This document shows, piece by piece, positions 38,300 through 46,070 of a stretch of 64,000 nt of DNA. Source of the stretch: Pedobacter lusitanus (lineage in GTDB: Bacteria; Bacteroidota; Bacteroidia; Sphingobacteriales; Sphingobacteriaceae); NCBI RefSeq assembly GCF_040026395.1, contig NZ_CP157278.1, forward strand, positions 2,976,001-3,040,000, read 5' to 3'. Every line of letters begins with the position of its first letter. Position 1 is the stretch's first letter. The position numbers and the translations under genes are program-made. Below the pieces are notes generated by a model. It searched no databases, was not told where the DNA came from, and was given only the letters and a program-made list of their open reading frames with translations.

Positions 38300-38681
38300 A
38301 AAGGGAACGTCTGTAGGGGCTGCTGAAGCAACTACAACGTTGTATCGAGGTGTAAATGAATCCCATCCAGGCTTCAAAAATGCAATGAACGGTGTAGCGG
38401 AACCAATTGGTGGAAATGCATCAGCAGCAGCACACAATTCGGGAAATACAGCTAGCTTTTTTACATCATGGTCAACAAATCCCGACGTCGCAACAAATTT
38501 TGCCTTGCGACCAAATGGCTCTGGTGTTATGATGGAAGTTACAGTTCCTACAAGTAGCACAGTAGCAAGTCCGAGCCTATTAAATATACAACTCAAGGGA
38601 ACCAAGACTGTGGTAAATGAATCAGAGGTGTTATTAAGGGGGACTGTAAGTGGTGCCAAAGTAACGCCTGTAAAACCTTAA
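37935..38681 (+). CDS. Orphan Rhs tip 1: ADP-ribosyltransferase-like toxin domain
   Basis: The frame is open from 37827 with no ATG; GTG 37935 is the first possible start, so the tip is probably silent unless recombined into a full Rhs gene. Residues 1-125 repeat the Rhs core end and linker of the TNT gene. The last 115 residues form a new domain with features of R-S-E ADP-ribosyltransferases: Arg138 in LYRGV, Ser178-Thr181 in FTSWSTN, and the ExE pair Glu229 and Glu231 in NESEVLLRG. These enzymes transfer ADP-ribose from NAD+ to protein, typically arginine when ExE is present. The assignment rests on motifs only. The next gene is its likely immunity partner. Confidence 0.7.
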   Translation: MDPLSEKMRGHSPYNYAFNNPIRFVDPDGRAPQGPGPNGTPILGLPLLKLFVSYQKAIMKMGMDNVASVLNTVSNANNAGMAKGKVKEEYTAAANQGVKDLAVGFALGEATGGLLGQIGKGLKGTSVGAAEATTTLYRGVNESHPGFKNAMNGVAEPIGGNASAAAHNSGNTASFFTSWSTNPDVATNFALRPNGSGVMMEVTVPTSSTVASPSLLNIQLKGTKTVVNESEVLLRGTVSGAKVTPVKP

Positions 38682-38685
38682 ATTG

Positions 38686-38955
38686 ATGATAAATATGGAA
38701 AAGTTTCCGCAATTGAAAGATAGGCAGGTAGCATTATTAAGAGCAGATATTAATACTGGTATTGTATTAGATAGGAATTATATTTATGCAACTACATCAG
38801 ATCAGGAAGTTTATACAGTTTTTGATGATATAAATTCTGCTATAAGATCTGCTAAGGCAATTATAGCAGAAAAAAAAGACATAGAATGTGGGATTTATGG
38901 AAACGATCCAGTCGCACTTTTAATATTAACTAGGGACAATATAGGCTTGTATTAA
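38686..38955 (+). CDS. Putative immunity protein for orphan tip 1
   Basis: 89-residue soluble protein starting four bases after the tip 1 stop. Not recognised. It contains RQVALLRADINTGIVLDRNY and a C-terminal DPVALLILTRDNIGLY. Its position directly behind a toxin-like tip, its size, and the lack of a signal peptide suggest a cytosolic immunity protein, consistent with an intracellular NAD+-using toxin. ATG 38686 and ATG 38695 are both possible starts. Even a silent tip would need this gene to be expressed for protection, so an own promoter is expected, but none is obvious. Confidence 0.6.
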   Translation: MINMEKFPQLKDRQVALLRADINTGIVLDRNYIYATTSDQEVYTVFDDINSAIRSAKAIIAEKKDIECGIYGNDPVALLILTRDNIGLY

Positions 38956-39022
38956 TGAAGATCTTTATGGTAGGAATTGTGTTGATAGGGCTTGAGGCTT
39001 GATTTTAAGCTGGGGCCATTAT

Positions 39023-39217
39023 TTATGTGCTGCGATCTTTTCGAGTATTTGGATTCCTAATAAAGGCTACAAGAATAAGTAAATTTTTATTGCCGTATTC
39101 TGGCAGATCTTCTATCTCTTGTATCCTTTTTACTGTCTTTTTATCAAAAGAGGCACTGGTACATTCACCGCTGATATAATCCAAAGCGACTTCAAGAGTC
39201 TGGGCTATCTTTGTTGT
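39023..39217 (-). pseudogene. XRE-type regulator, C-terminal remnant (upstream of tip 2)
   Basis: On the minus strand an intact frame of about 64 codons reads KIAQTLEVALDYISGECTSA, then KKTVKRIQEIEDLPE, ending with a stop at 39023. It is the last part of a helix-turn-helix (XRE) regulator without its N-terminal DNA-binding half. A closely related remnant precedes tip 3. It runs opposite to the leader repeat and the tip. Confidence 0.7.
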
Positions 39218-39363
39218 GACAAATGTTTTAACGAATCAGCACTGGCATTCATAGTTTCGCACTTTCAAACTAGAATCTCTAACAAAAAAGCCAAACATGT
39301 CCAACAAATAAACACAAATAAAGCACTAACTTTACTTTAAAGGAAAGTTCTTTATGGCACTGA
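39218..39363. other. Gap between XRE remnant and orphan tip 2
   Basis: No gene; only the 5' part of leader repeat R2 and degraded sequence related to the region upstream of R1 and R3. Confidence 0.5.
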
Positions 39364-39450
39364 AAAAGTGCAGCCGGCAAATCCGGCAAACCCGTAAAAA
39401 GTCGCATAAGGGTACACGATTACGGCGCGAGGTTCTATGATCCGGTTATA
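39315..39450 (+). repeat. Leader repeat R2 ahead of orphan tip 2
   Basis: Same order of elements as R1, with the hairpin sequences in their clearest form: AACTTT/AAAGTT, GCACTGAAAAAGTGC and GCCGGCAAATCCGGC. An ATG at 39355 opens a 28-codon frame that ends in the Rhs-tip start region; the ATG is shared only with R3. Confidence 0.85.
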
Positions 39451-39486
39451 GGAAGATGGAGCGTTGTTGATCCGCTAGCGGAGAAG

Positions 39487-40230
39487 ATGATGACATGGTC
39501 TCCATATACCTACGCATTCAACAACCCAATAAGGTTTATTGATGTTGGTGGAGAATATCCTTGGCCAGTTCAAATACGTTCTTTTATATCTACTTCTACA
39601 ACTGGAGGCGGCTTATTTAGAGGAGATGGCAGAGGGGCTTCTTTTTCTGGTACGTCTAGGGTTCGTTCTAATTTTACTGTTGATCCTTCAGCAAGATCGG
39701 TTTCGCAACCGATTACAAGAAGTGATCCTACAGTATTCTATGGGTTTAGAAATCCTACTCCAGGCGGAGTGAGTTTACCTCCTGCAGCAAAAACCGGCTC
39801 TCCAGAAGGAACAAATGATAATATTAGCTTTTCCGGTAACAAGGCTTCTTTTGATTTTAGCCATTCTGGTAAAGATCCCTTAACACCAGGTTTTGCTACC
39901 CCTGCATTAGATGTTCACGCCTCACTTTCTTTTAATGAAGATATGAAAAATGGTGTGTTGACAATAATGGGTTCTTTTACTGGAGATAAGTTTCCAAGTA
40001 CAGAGGCTTTCGTTACCGATCAATCTGGAAAAACAAAGCTATTTTTGGGAGCACAGATGGAGAATGGTGGGATTGGCGATTTATATGGAGATAATAATAA
40101 GCCATTGTTTAATGTCAACATGCAAGTTAAATTTGATGGTAAAGGGAATTTCACAGGAGTACAAGTTGGAAAGGCTTCTTATACTGTAGCAGAATGGAAT
40201 AAAAAAGTACAAGAGGATTTTAAGAAATGA
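39487..40230 (+). CDS. Orphan Rhs tip 2: unrecognised toxin domain
   Basis: Frame open from 39364; the first ATG is 39487, inside the core (residues just after DPLAEK), so the natural product would arise only after recombination into a full Rhs protein. It begins with the Rhs core ([19 protein letters not shown]) and continues with a Gly/Ser-rich linker. The last ~115 residues are a beta-rich domain I do not recognise ([20 protein letters not shown], then [20 protein letters not shown]). The partner gene encodes a lipoprotein, so the target is probably in the envelope or periplasm. Stop and start overlap by four bases (ATGA). Confidence 0.6.
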   Translation: MMTWSPYTYAFNNPIRFIDVGGEYPWPVQIRSFISTSTTGGGLFRGDGRGASFSGTSRVRSNFTVDPSARSVSQPITRSDPTVFYGFRNPTPGGVSLPPAAKTGSPEGTNDNISFSGNKASFDFSHSGKDPLTPGFATPALDVHASLSFNEDMKNGVLTIMGSFTGDKFPSTEAFVTDQSGKTKLFLGAQMENGGIGDLYGDNNKPLFNVNMQVKFDGKGNFTGVQVGKASYTVAEWNKKVQEDFKK

Positions 40231-40691
40231 GAACAACATTAATATTTCTTTCATTATTATTTATAATGATTGGTTGCAGTACAGGTGGCGAACAAGAAGT
40301 GCTGGTTGTGCCCAAAAACTTTAAGGGATATGTATTAGTGATCTTTGATCAAAAAAATGGTCAGCCAATCAGGTATATGGGAAAAAAGAGAGTATATGAA
40401 ATACCTGCAAATGGTATATTAAAGACGCAGTTTAAGGTTAATAACGGTTGGCGGGATTTAACGGAGTACTATGTTAATGAAATCTCTCCCGAAAATATGC
40501 TGCCTTCTTTTGTTGAGGCTGAAAAAATTCCAAAAGGTAAAACAGTAGGTTTTATGGGAGAGACAGGTACAGTCAAAAAGAATAGTAAGAGTACGGAAAG
40601 GGTAGAGTTCAGCGAATTCTATATAGGTGCCAGATCAGATATAGAAAAAGCAAAAAATCTCGTAGAAAAATTGGATATAGCTAACTTATAG
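40227..40691 (+). CDS. Lipoprotein, putative immunity protein for tip 2 (DUF6843-like)
   Basis: 154 residues with a lipoprotein signal peptide (lipobox IGC, Cys17). The mature part starts [20 protein letters not shown] and [18 protein letters not shown], which I associate with the DUF6843 family of small Bacteroidota lipoproteins, but only from memory of the motif. The four-base overlap with the toxin gene shows coupled translation. A membrane-anchored immunity protein indicates a toxin acting in the periplasm or at a membrane. A terminator follows (40716-40741). Confidence 0.7.
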   Translation: MRTTLIFLSLLFIMIGCSTGGEQEVLVVPKNFKGYVLVIFDQKNGQPIRYMGKKRVYEIPANGILKTQFKVNNGWRDLTEYYVNEISPENMLPSFVEAEKIPKGKTVGFMGETGTVKKNSKSTERVEFSEFYIGARSDIEKAKNLVEKLDIANL

Positions 40692-40715
40692 ATCATTGTT
40701 TATGTTTAAAATGGT

Positions 40716-40741
40716 AAAGCCCGGCATAAATGTTGGGCTTT
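40716..40741 (+). terminator. Terminator after tip 2 immunity gene
   Basis: AAAGCCCGGCA pairs with TGTTGGGCTTT (two G-T pairs in RNA), loop TAAA, 25 bases after the stop. Confidence 0.65.
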
Positions 40742-40746
40742 GCTGT

Positions 40747-40963
40747 TTATTGACCGTAAGCTTTTCTGGCATTAGCATCTCTAAGAAATGCATCAATAAT
40801 CACCAGTAAGTGAGTTCTGTCGTTTTCGGGCAGGTCTTCTATCTCCTGTATCTTTTTTACTATCTTTTTATCAAAAGAGGCACTGGTACCTTCACCGCCG
40901 ATATAGTCCAAAGTGACTTCAAAAGCCTGGGCAATCTTTTTGGCTACTTCTATAGAAGGAATG
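40747..40963 (-). pseudogene. XRE-type regulator, C-terminal remnant (upstream of tip 3)
   Basis: Minus-strand frame of about 72 codons reading PSIEVAKKIAQAFEVTLDYI, then KKIVKKIQEIEDLPENDRTH, with a stop at 40747. The N-terminal half of the helix-turn-helix regulator is missing, and beyond 40963 the sequence departs into the leader repeat region. Strongly similar to the remnant ahead of tip 2 but with a longer and better preserved C terminus. Confidence 0.8.
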
Positions 40964-41072
40964 GCTTGGCCTTAAGCGTGAAATCTCGAATAAAAAACGT
41001 GAACCCTTCCAACGGAGTAAACTCAAATAAAGCACTAACTTTACTGTAAAGGAAAGTTCTTTATGGCACTGA
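40964..41072. other. Gap ahead of orphan tip 3
   Basis: No gene. Contains the degenerate end of the regulator remnant and the start of leader repeat R3. Confidence 0.5.
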
Positions 41073-41160
41073 AAAAGTGCAGGCGGCAAATCCGGCAAAC
41101 CCAAAAAAAGTTGCATAAGGGAGTACGATTACGGGGCGAGGTTCTATGATCCGGTAATTG
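41024..41160 (+). repeat. Leader repeat R3 ahead of orphan tip 3
   Basis: Same composition as R2, including TAACTTTA, the ATG at 41063 of the short frame, the GCACT/AGTGC hairpin and the GCGGC/CCGGC pair (one mismatch). It ends where the Rhs core codons begin. Confidence 0.85.
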
Positions 41161-41261
41161 GACGTTTCAATACCATAGATCCACTTTCTGAGAAGAGCAG
41201 GCGTTTCTCTCCGTATGTTTATGGGAATAACAATCCGATCAGATTCATTGATCCTGACGGG

Positions 41262-41900
41262 ATGGAAGGTCTGGATATTATCTATAGAAACAGGTTAACC
41301 AATAAAGAAGTAGGTCGTACTGCATTGCCAGGGAAAGATGTAACAAGATATACGGATGCAAAAAATCAGGCTGAATTAATAGCAAATAACTTTGATCAGC
41401 CTCAGGTAAGTGCGGCAACTAATACATCTGGAACTGCAACTGCTCCTCAAGCTGCTCAGCGTGTTGATTATCAAGACATGTCGCAGCCAACAACGAGTTT
41501 AGCTGTTGCTAATAACGTTGCTACTGGCTTTGCATATGAGTATGTCGGAGCTAAAGTACTGAGTGGAGTTAGCTCTCTTTTTACCGCTAGCGAAACAGGA
41601 AGAGTATTTTGGTCAGGCGGAGAAGTTGCGAAAACAGCAGCAGCAGACTTTGCAAAAGCAAATGGAATGAAAACTTTAGAAATGACAACAACAGGTCGTG
41701 CGATGAATAGTATTAGCCCTTATTTACCTCGTTCTGCTACCAATCCTGTTTGGAATAGTCTGTCAAGAAGCTTTGCGAATGGAGCATCAGGGGAGGCTCA
41801 TTTCTTTACAATACCTGCCGGCCCTAGATCTGGAAGTATTTGGTTGAATGTTGAAAAACCAATTTTAGAACAAAATGCTGTTAAGATAATAAGTCATTAA
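41262..41900 (+). CDS. Orphan Rhs tip 3: CD38/ADP-ribosyl-cyclase-like toxin domain
   Basis: Frame open from 41073, first ATG 41262, so silent on its own. The core end ([19 protein letters not shown]) lies before the ATG. Residues about 113-205 have the order of motifs seen in CD38 and Aplysia ADP-ribosyl cyclase: VFWSGG with Trp117, TLEMT with Glu140 (CD38 Trp125 and Glu146), a [16 protein letters not shown] segment (Trp164), and VEKPIL with Glu198 at the place of the catalytic Glu226 of CD38 (Glu179 in Aplysia). Such enzymes consume NAD+. Spacing between the first two motifs (23 residues) is close to CD38 (21). Cysteines typical of CD38 are absent, as expected for a bacterial protein. The next gene is the likely immunity partner. 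Confidence 0.72.
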   Translation: MEGLDIIYRNRLTNKEVGRTALPGKDVTRYTDAKNQAELIANNFDQPQVSAATNTSGTATAPQAAQRVDYQDMSQPTTSLAVANNVATGFAYEYVGAKVLSGVSSLFTASETGRVFWSGGEVAKTAAADFAKANGMKTLEMTTTGRAMNSISPYLPRSATNPVWNSLSRSFANGASGEAHFFTIPAGPRSGSIWLNVEKPILEQNAVKIISH

Positions 41901-41914
41901 TTTATAACATCACC

Positions 41915-42265
41915 ATGAATATTTTTAAACTATTTTATCCAAAAAGCTCTATGAAGAGAAAAATACTTGATATAAAAGATGATATTGAAAAACTTATCAT
42001 GCATTATTGTGAAGAGAAATTTTGGATAGAGTGGTATGGTGCATATGATATAGATCCTAAGCACTTAGTTTTTTGGATTTGTATTCAATCAGATGAAATG
42101 AAGTTAAATCTTAAAGTAAATTCTGAATTAATTAACAAACTGAGAAATATTCTTATTAAAAACAATTATCCTGAGCAAGCAAGGCAATACGTTTCTATAG
42201 ATTTTGAATCACAAGAGACCGTGAATAGAGAATCGGCTGGTAACTGGTATCAACATTTTAAATAA
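41915..42265 (+). CDS. Putative immunity protein for orphan tip 3
   Basis: 116 residues, no signal peptide, starting 14 bases after the tip 3 stop. Rich in Lys, Ile and Asn, with a Trp-containing centre (IEWYGAYDIDPKHLVFWICI) and an N-terminal helix. It does not resemble a family I know. Position, size and cytosolic nature fit an inhibitor of an NAD+-consuming toxin. Confidence 0.6.
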   Translation: MNIFKLFYPKSSMKRKILDIKDDIEKLIMHYCEEKFWIEWYGAYDIDPKHLVFWICIQSDEMKLNLKVNSELINKLRNILIKNNYPEQARQYVSIDFESQETVNRESAGNWYQHFK

Positions 42266-42373
42266 AAGAAATAGTCCTCAGTAATTTTTCGTGTGCTGCA
42301 CGCATCAGCTAGATCATTATGTAATTATGCTGTTGAAAGGAGGAATTATAGCTATAGGAGCTTAATGTATGTA

Positions 42374-42500
42374 CAAATAAAAAACTAACTTTACCTGAAA
42401 GGAAAGTTCTCTATCGCACTGAAAGAGTGCAGCCAACAAATCCGGTAAACCTAAAAAAGTTGTATAAGGGTGCACGATTATGGAGTAAGGTTTTATGATC
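42374..42500 (+). repeat. Leader repeat R4 ahead of orphan tip 4
   Basis: Same element order as R1-R3, but more diverged: ATC replaces the ATG of R2/R3, the GCACT/AGTGC hairpin is kept (GCACTGAAAGAGTGC), and the third pair is degenerate (CCAACAAATCCGG). A GTG at 42470 opens the tip frame. Confidence 0.8.
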
Positions 42501-43243
42501 CGGTGATAGGCCGTTTCAATACCATAGATCCACTTTCTGAAACATCAAGGAGATTTAGTCCTTACAGCTACGCCCTTAATAATCCCATTCGTTTCATAGA
42601 TGTTGATGGTATGTATGCAGCAAGTCCAATTTATGGTCGCAATGGTGACTTTTTGGGAACAGATGATGAAGGATTAAAGGGACAGGCAATTGTGATGAAA
42701 AAAGAAGACTTCAGTCAAGGAATGAGTCACGAGGAAGCAAAAAGTAAAAGCGTCTATAAAGAGGGTGATCCGAATTTCGGATTTGCTGATGAAAAGGCCG
42801 CATTAAAATATGCAAATCATTATGTTAATTTGAAAAATCGCCCTGATTATGATGGAAAGTTAACTTTAGGCGAAGCTAACGAATGGTATAGGACTGGCGA
42901 AGGAAAGCCTTTATTTGTCAATGCCTCAAAAATAGATTTGGCTCCTGTTTATCAGGGTGATCTCAGTGCAGGTGATAGTAAGTATGTGAATTTTGCTTCA
43001 CCTGATAATGCTAATTTTGAAACTGGTCTTGTTTATGGGACAATAAAATTGACATTAGTTGGTGGAAATAAAGTGAAGCTTGGTGGAAATAACAGTGTTT
43101 TGGATACTTATGATTTTGACTATCAAAAAGGAAGAACAGGAAGGAACGTTGCTACGTGGATGGGTAAGACTGTAGCGGGAGAAGGTACAGGTTATACTAT
43201 TTACAATTATGGTACTGCACTCCTTCAAAAAAGACCGAAGTAA
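42470..43243 (+). CDS. Orphan Rhs tip 4: colicin-M-like toxin domain
   Basis: 257 residues from GTG 42470, covering the Rhs core ([15 protein letters not shown], then [12 protein letters not shown]) and a linker with [20 protein letters not shown]. The last ~90 residues carry Asp212-Thr-Tyr214-Asp215-Phe-Asp, then Arg222, matching the spacing of the colicin M catalytic set Asp226, Tyr228, Asp229, His235, Arg236 except that His235 is a Gly (Gly221). Colicin M cleaves lipid II precursors in the periplasm. The lipoprotein immunity partner fits a periplasmic target. The His loss means activity is uncertain, and the match is to a short motif only. Confidence 0.6.
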   Translation: MHDYGVRFYDPVIGRFNTIDPLSETSRRFSPYSYALNNPIRFIDVDGMYAASPIYGRNGDFLGTDDEGLKGQAIVMKKEDFSQGMSHEEAKSKSVYKEGDPNFGFADEKAALKYANHYVNLKNRPDYDGKLTLGEANEWYRTGEGKPLFVNASKIDLAPVYQGDLSAGDSKYVNFASPDNANFETGLVYGTIKLTLVGGNKVKLGGNNSVLDTYDFDYQKGRTGRNVATWMGKTVAGEGTGYTIYNYGTALLQKRPK

Positions 43244-43282
43244 ATAATGCTATAATATCCCACTGAGCCAAAATAATAAAAT

Positions 43283-43789
43283 ATGAAAAAAGCATATGTA
43301 AAATTAGTTATTCCTACTCTGATAGTTTTAATTTTTGGATGTCAAAGTAGTTATTTTAAGAATGATCTTCCCCAGATATTGGGTGTGGAGAAAGTAGATG
43401 TTGAAAGTTTTAGTACTAAAGATGAATTTGGAGGGTTTGGGGAAGGTTATACCTTAGAAAAGTATAAGCTGTCAAAAGTAACCATTGATGAATTTCAGGG
43501 GGGGCGATCTAAGCTACTTCCTGTTAAAGATGGCGGATGGCAAAGATATGGTTGGAGTAAAGCCCCTATTGATAGTTCATTTAAGGAAGTAATTTATATG
43601 CCCTTAAGTTACTATGATGGGAATAAGAAATTAGAAATAGTGCTTCAACAAGTTAAAAAATCTTTAGAGCGAGCTGATGTATATTATGCATTTTATTATA
43701 AGTCAGATAGGTCCAATCCACAAAGTGTTCAACTATTTGTTGTAGACATAAGATCTAGAGAGCTGTATGCTATAGACATAGCTATATAA
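43283..43789 (+). CDS. Lipoprotein, putative immunity protein for tip 4
   Basis: 168 residues with a lipoprotein signal peptide (VLIFGC, Cys20). The mature protein is beta-rich, with EKYKLSKVTIDEFQGGRSKL and many Tyr, not a family I recognise. Located 39 bases after the tip 4 stop. As with tip 2, membrane anchoring suggests it protects against an envelope-acting toxin, consistent with a colicin-M-like partner. Confidence 0.65.
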   Translation: MKKAYVKLVIPTLIVLIFGCQSSYFKNDLPQILGVEKVDVESFSTKDEFGGFGEGYTLEKYKLSKVTIDEFQGGRSKLLPVKDGGWQRYGWSKAPIDSSFKEVIYMPLSYYDGNKKLEIVLQQVKKSLERADVYYAFYYKSDRSNPQSVQLFVVDIRSRELYAIDIAI

Positions 43790-43853
43790 TTACGAATTTG
43801 TTTTGCTGATTAGCCAGTATGCTGCATAATATGATAAATAATACAAATATTGA

Positions 43854-44042
43854 TTTGATAAATTGTTTAGAAAAGATGAAGGTAATGTTGTAGTCCTAAA
43901 ATTGGATGGTTTAAGGTACTCAAGTCAATACACAGTATTCATTACGCTTCCTATCACAACTCAGCGAGAGGTGATTAGAGTTGAAGATGAATCCTTAAAA
44001 GAAGCAATTGTGATAGCTTTGAATAAGTTTATTAAAATCTGA
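43854..44042 (+). pseudogene. Partial immunity-like ORF without clear start
   Basis: Frame open from 43854 to the stop at 44042, with a possible TTG start at 43863. It encodes about 59 residues of small-protein character (KDEGNVVVLKLDGLRY, then TQREVIRVEDESLKEAIVIA), like a cytosolic immunity protein or half of one. No matching toxin tip remains directly upstream. Probably a leftover of another cassette. Confidence 0.45.
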
Positions 44043-44057
44043 TAAAGGAACCATTAA

Positions 44058-44160
44058 CATAGAATTCCTTTACCACGTTTGATGGAAGTAGGAGATTCTG
44101 TCGGAAAGATTGATTTTAATTCATATCAGGCGCAAGGCGAGCCTGTGAAGAATTTTGTGT
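44058..44160 (+). pseudogene. Left half of a module disrupted by IS256
   Basis: Short frame PLPRLMEVGDSVGKIDFNSY, then QAQGEPVKNFV, ending at the left end of the insertion sequence. The right half appears beyond the element (45472 onward). Not recognised. Confidence 0.45.
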
Positions 44161-45472
44161 AAGTGGTCAACCGTATTGAGTTTAAAGGAGACATCTATTT
44201 TCAAATATAATACTAAACTGATTAATAATTTTACCCCAATCTCTTACTGGCATCGTCCATTTTTTCTGGATATTCATGACCGATAAGTAGAAAGCCTTGA
44301 TTGCAGCCTGGTCGTCAGGAAACAAGTTTTTGGACTTGATGAATTTCCTTATGCCGCTGTTCAGGCTTTCAATGACATTGGTGGTATAAATGATTTTTCG
44401 GATTTCCAGGGGGAAGTCAAAGTAACTGGTCAACTCATCCCAGTTCTTCTCCCAGCTTAAAATAGCATAACCATACTTACTTTTCCATTTTACTGTGAAA
44501 TCATCCAGGGCTGATCTGGCGGTATCTTTATTTACTGCACCATAAATCTGTTTAAGATCCATCGAAAACTCTTTACGTTCCTTCCAGACCACATATTTAC
44601 AACTATTACGAATTTGATGTACGACGCAAAGCTGGGTTATTGTTTTGGGAAATACCTCGGCAATGGCCTTTGTAAAGCCAGTAAGATTATCTGTACAGGC
44701 GATCAAGATATCCTCTACACCTCTGGCACGCAAATCTGTAAGCACACTTAGCCAGAATGATGCACTCTCGGTTTCGTTGATCCACATGCCCAAAATCTCT
44801 TTCAGGCCATCATGTTTTAGGCCAATTACCAAGTAAATACATTTGCTAACCACCTTTCCGTTGTGGCGTACCTTAAACTGAATACCGTCCATCCAACAAG
44901 TAAAATAAACAGGCTCTAAGGGGCGGGATTGCCATTCCTTGATCTTCTCCACAACCCGGCTTGTAACAGTAGAAACTGTACTTTCAGAGATTTCGACCCC
45001 GTACATTTCACGAATCTGGTCTTCAATATCACGAGTACTCATTCCACGGGAATACATCCCGATAATGCTTTGCTCAATCTGCTCGCTCATACGCTGGTGC
45101 TTGGGGATCAGTTTAGGCTCAAAGCTTGCATTACGATCTCGTGGAATTGACAATACCACATCCCCAAGAGTCTCACTCTTGACCTTTTTGCTACTGAAAC
45201 CGTTACGGGAATTACCGCTGCCGCGGCCTTCTGGAGAATGCTTTTCATAGCCAAGGTGCTCATCAAGCTCTCCCTGGAGCATTTCATTGACTCCTTGTTT
45301 GAACATTTCCTGAAAGAATTCCTGGAACTGTTCCTTGGACTTAAACTGCTTGAAAAAGTCCTTTGGTAAACCTAACTTGTTCTCTTCCATATGACTGTAA
45401 TTAAAGTTCTGAATTTATTCCTTTAAATACAATGCAATAGACCACACCTATTTTATCGTTTACACAAAATTC
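44150..45472 (-). mobile_element. IS256-family insertion sequence
   Basis: About 1.32 kb. The ends carry GAATTTTGTGTAA (44150-44162) and its exact complement (45460-45472). It contains one transposase gene filling the element. No clear 8-9 bp target duplication is visible at these ends, so either the boundaries are a few bases off or one flank has been rearranged. Confidence 0.85.
44182..45390 (-). CDS. IS256-family transposase
   Basis: 402 residues, full length for the family (mutator-like DDE transposases). Catalytic positions are visible: Asp in CWMDGIQFKV, Asp in ACTDNLTGFTKAI and Glu in TTNVIESLNSGIRKF, with the following conserved segments YWCVVHQIRNS-like (LCVVHQIRNSCKYV) and FPDDQAAIKAFYLS intact. 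The first 130 residues include MLQGELDEHLGYEKHSPEGR and the GNSRNGFSSKKVKSETLGDV zinc/HTH region typical of these proteins. No frameshift or stop. The ATG at 45390 is the expected start. Confidence 0.95.
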   Translation of the reverse strand: MEENKLGLPKDFFKQFKSKEQFQEFFQEMFKQGVNEMLQGELDEHLGYEKHSPEGRGSGNSRNGFSSKKVKSETLGDVVLSIPRDRNASFEPKLIPKHQRMSEQIEQSIIGMYSRGMSTRDIEDQIREMYGVEISESTVSTVTSRVVEKIKEWQSRPLEPVYFTCWMDGIQFKVRHNGKVVSKCIYLVIGLKHDGLKEILGMWINETESASFWLSVLTDLRARGVEDILIACTDNLTGFTKAIAEVFPKTITQLCVVHQIRNSCKYVVWKERKEFSMDLKQIYGAVNKDTARSALDDFTVKWKSKYGYAILSWEKNWDELTSYFDFPLEIRKIIYTTNVIESLNSGIRKFIKSKNLFPDDQAAIKAFYLSVMNIQKKWTMPVRDWGKIINQFSIIFENRCLL

Positions 45473-45726
45473 AAGACACTACCCGCAAGGCAGGCCAAAT
45501 TGTATATTTTGGTGGGCAATATCTAGAATTTTATTTATTTAGTAGATCAATCAGATCTGGCGATGTTTTTACATACCCTCTTTTATTTACTACCTATAAG
45601 TTTGCCTGTCTTAGCGACCCTGATAATTACATTGACATGAAAAAAGAGCTTTTCTTTTGTTACTGGATAAATGAGTCTATGTGTTATTTTTCTACGTTAG
45701 CCTTGTCGCTGCTAACCACAATATAA
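45472..45726 (+). pseudogene. Right half of the IS-disrupted module
   Basis: Open frame of 84 codons from the right IS end: QDTTRKAGQIVYFGGQYLEF, then RSGDVFTYPLLFTTYKFACL. It has no start of its own and its last codons overlap the regulator remnant on the other strand. If joined with 44058-44160, the two would form one peptide with ...VKNFV|...QDTTRK at the joint. It probably represents a former immunity or toxin gene. Not recognised. Confidence 0.45.
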
Positions 45727-45780
45727 TCCAAAGAGATTTCAGTGCATCTGCAATCTTAGCTAAAATAAGATAATAAAGAT
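45690..45780 (-). pseudogene. Decayed XRE-type regulator remnant
   Basis: Minus-strand sequence corresponds to KIADALEISLDYIVVSSDKANVEK, the same region as the remnants before tips 2 and 3, but with one base missing after the Leu codon of DAL (CTG AAATC), which puts the second part out of frame. It marks the far edge of the cassette region. Confidence 0.5.
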
Positions 45781-46070
45781 CCTGATAAGATCGGATCTTT
45801 TAATAGCAAATTTGTTTCGAAGAAGAAGCAAAGAGTTAGATCCTTAAGAGTCTTTTCAATAAATTTCTTCAGCTGGTATCCTATCCAACTTTTTTCTCTA
45901 TTCTTTCTGATAAGTCTATACGCCCAGTTTCTGCACTCAGTTTTGCATTAAGTTTTTGCAACAAGTCTCTGCACCCAGTCTTTCCACCCTTCCCCCCTTT
46001 GAAGAGCAGATTTTTCCTTTCTGTTCATTAATTGGTTTTCCTGCAAAGTAATGATTCAACCTATAGAAAT
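45727..46070. other. Non-coding stretch between Rhs island and GDPD gene
   Basis: No gene seen. It contains the regulator remnant at its start, an AAAGATCC/GGATCTTT hairpin at 45775-45800, and a pyrimidine-rich stretch. Confidence 0.5.

Noticed and set aside
39355..39441. 28-codon upstream ORF in the leader repeats ([12 protein letters not shown])
   Set aside because: Its ATG is ATA in R1 and ATC in R4, so it is not conserved across the four copies.
37784..42500. Leader repeats as integron attC sites
   Set aside because: No integron integrase, no GTTRRRY core site, and the cassette arrangement includes the Rhs core codons, which point to homologous recombination instead.
44142..45480. Target-site duplication around the IS256 element
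   Set aside because: The eight bases outside the two inverted-repeat ends do not match in direct orientation.
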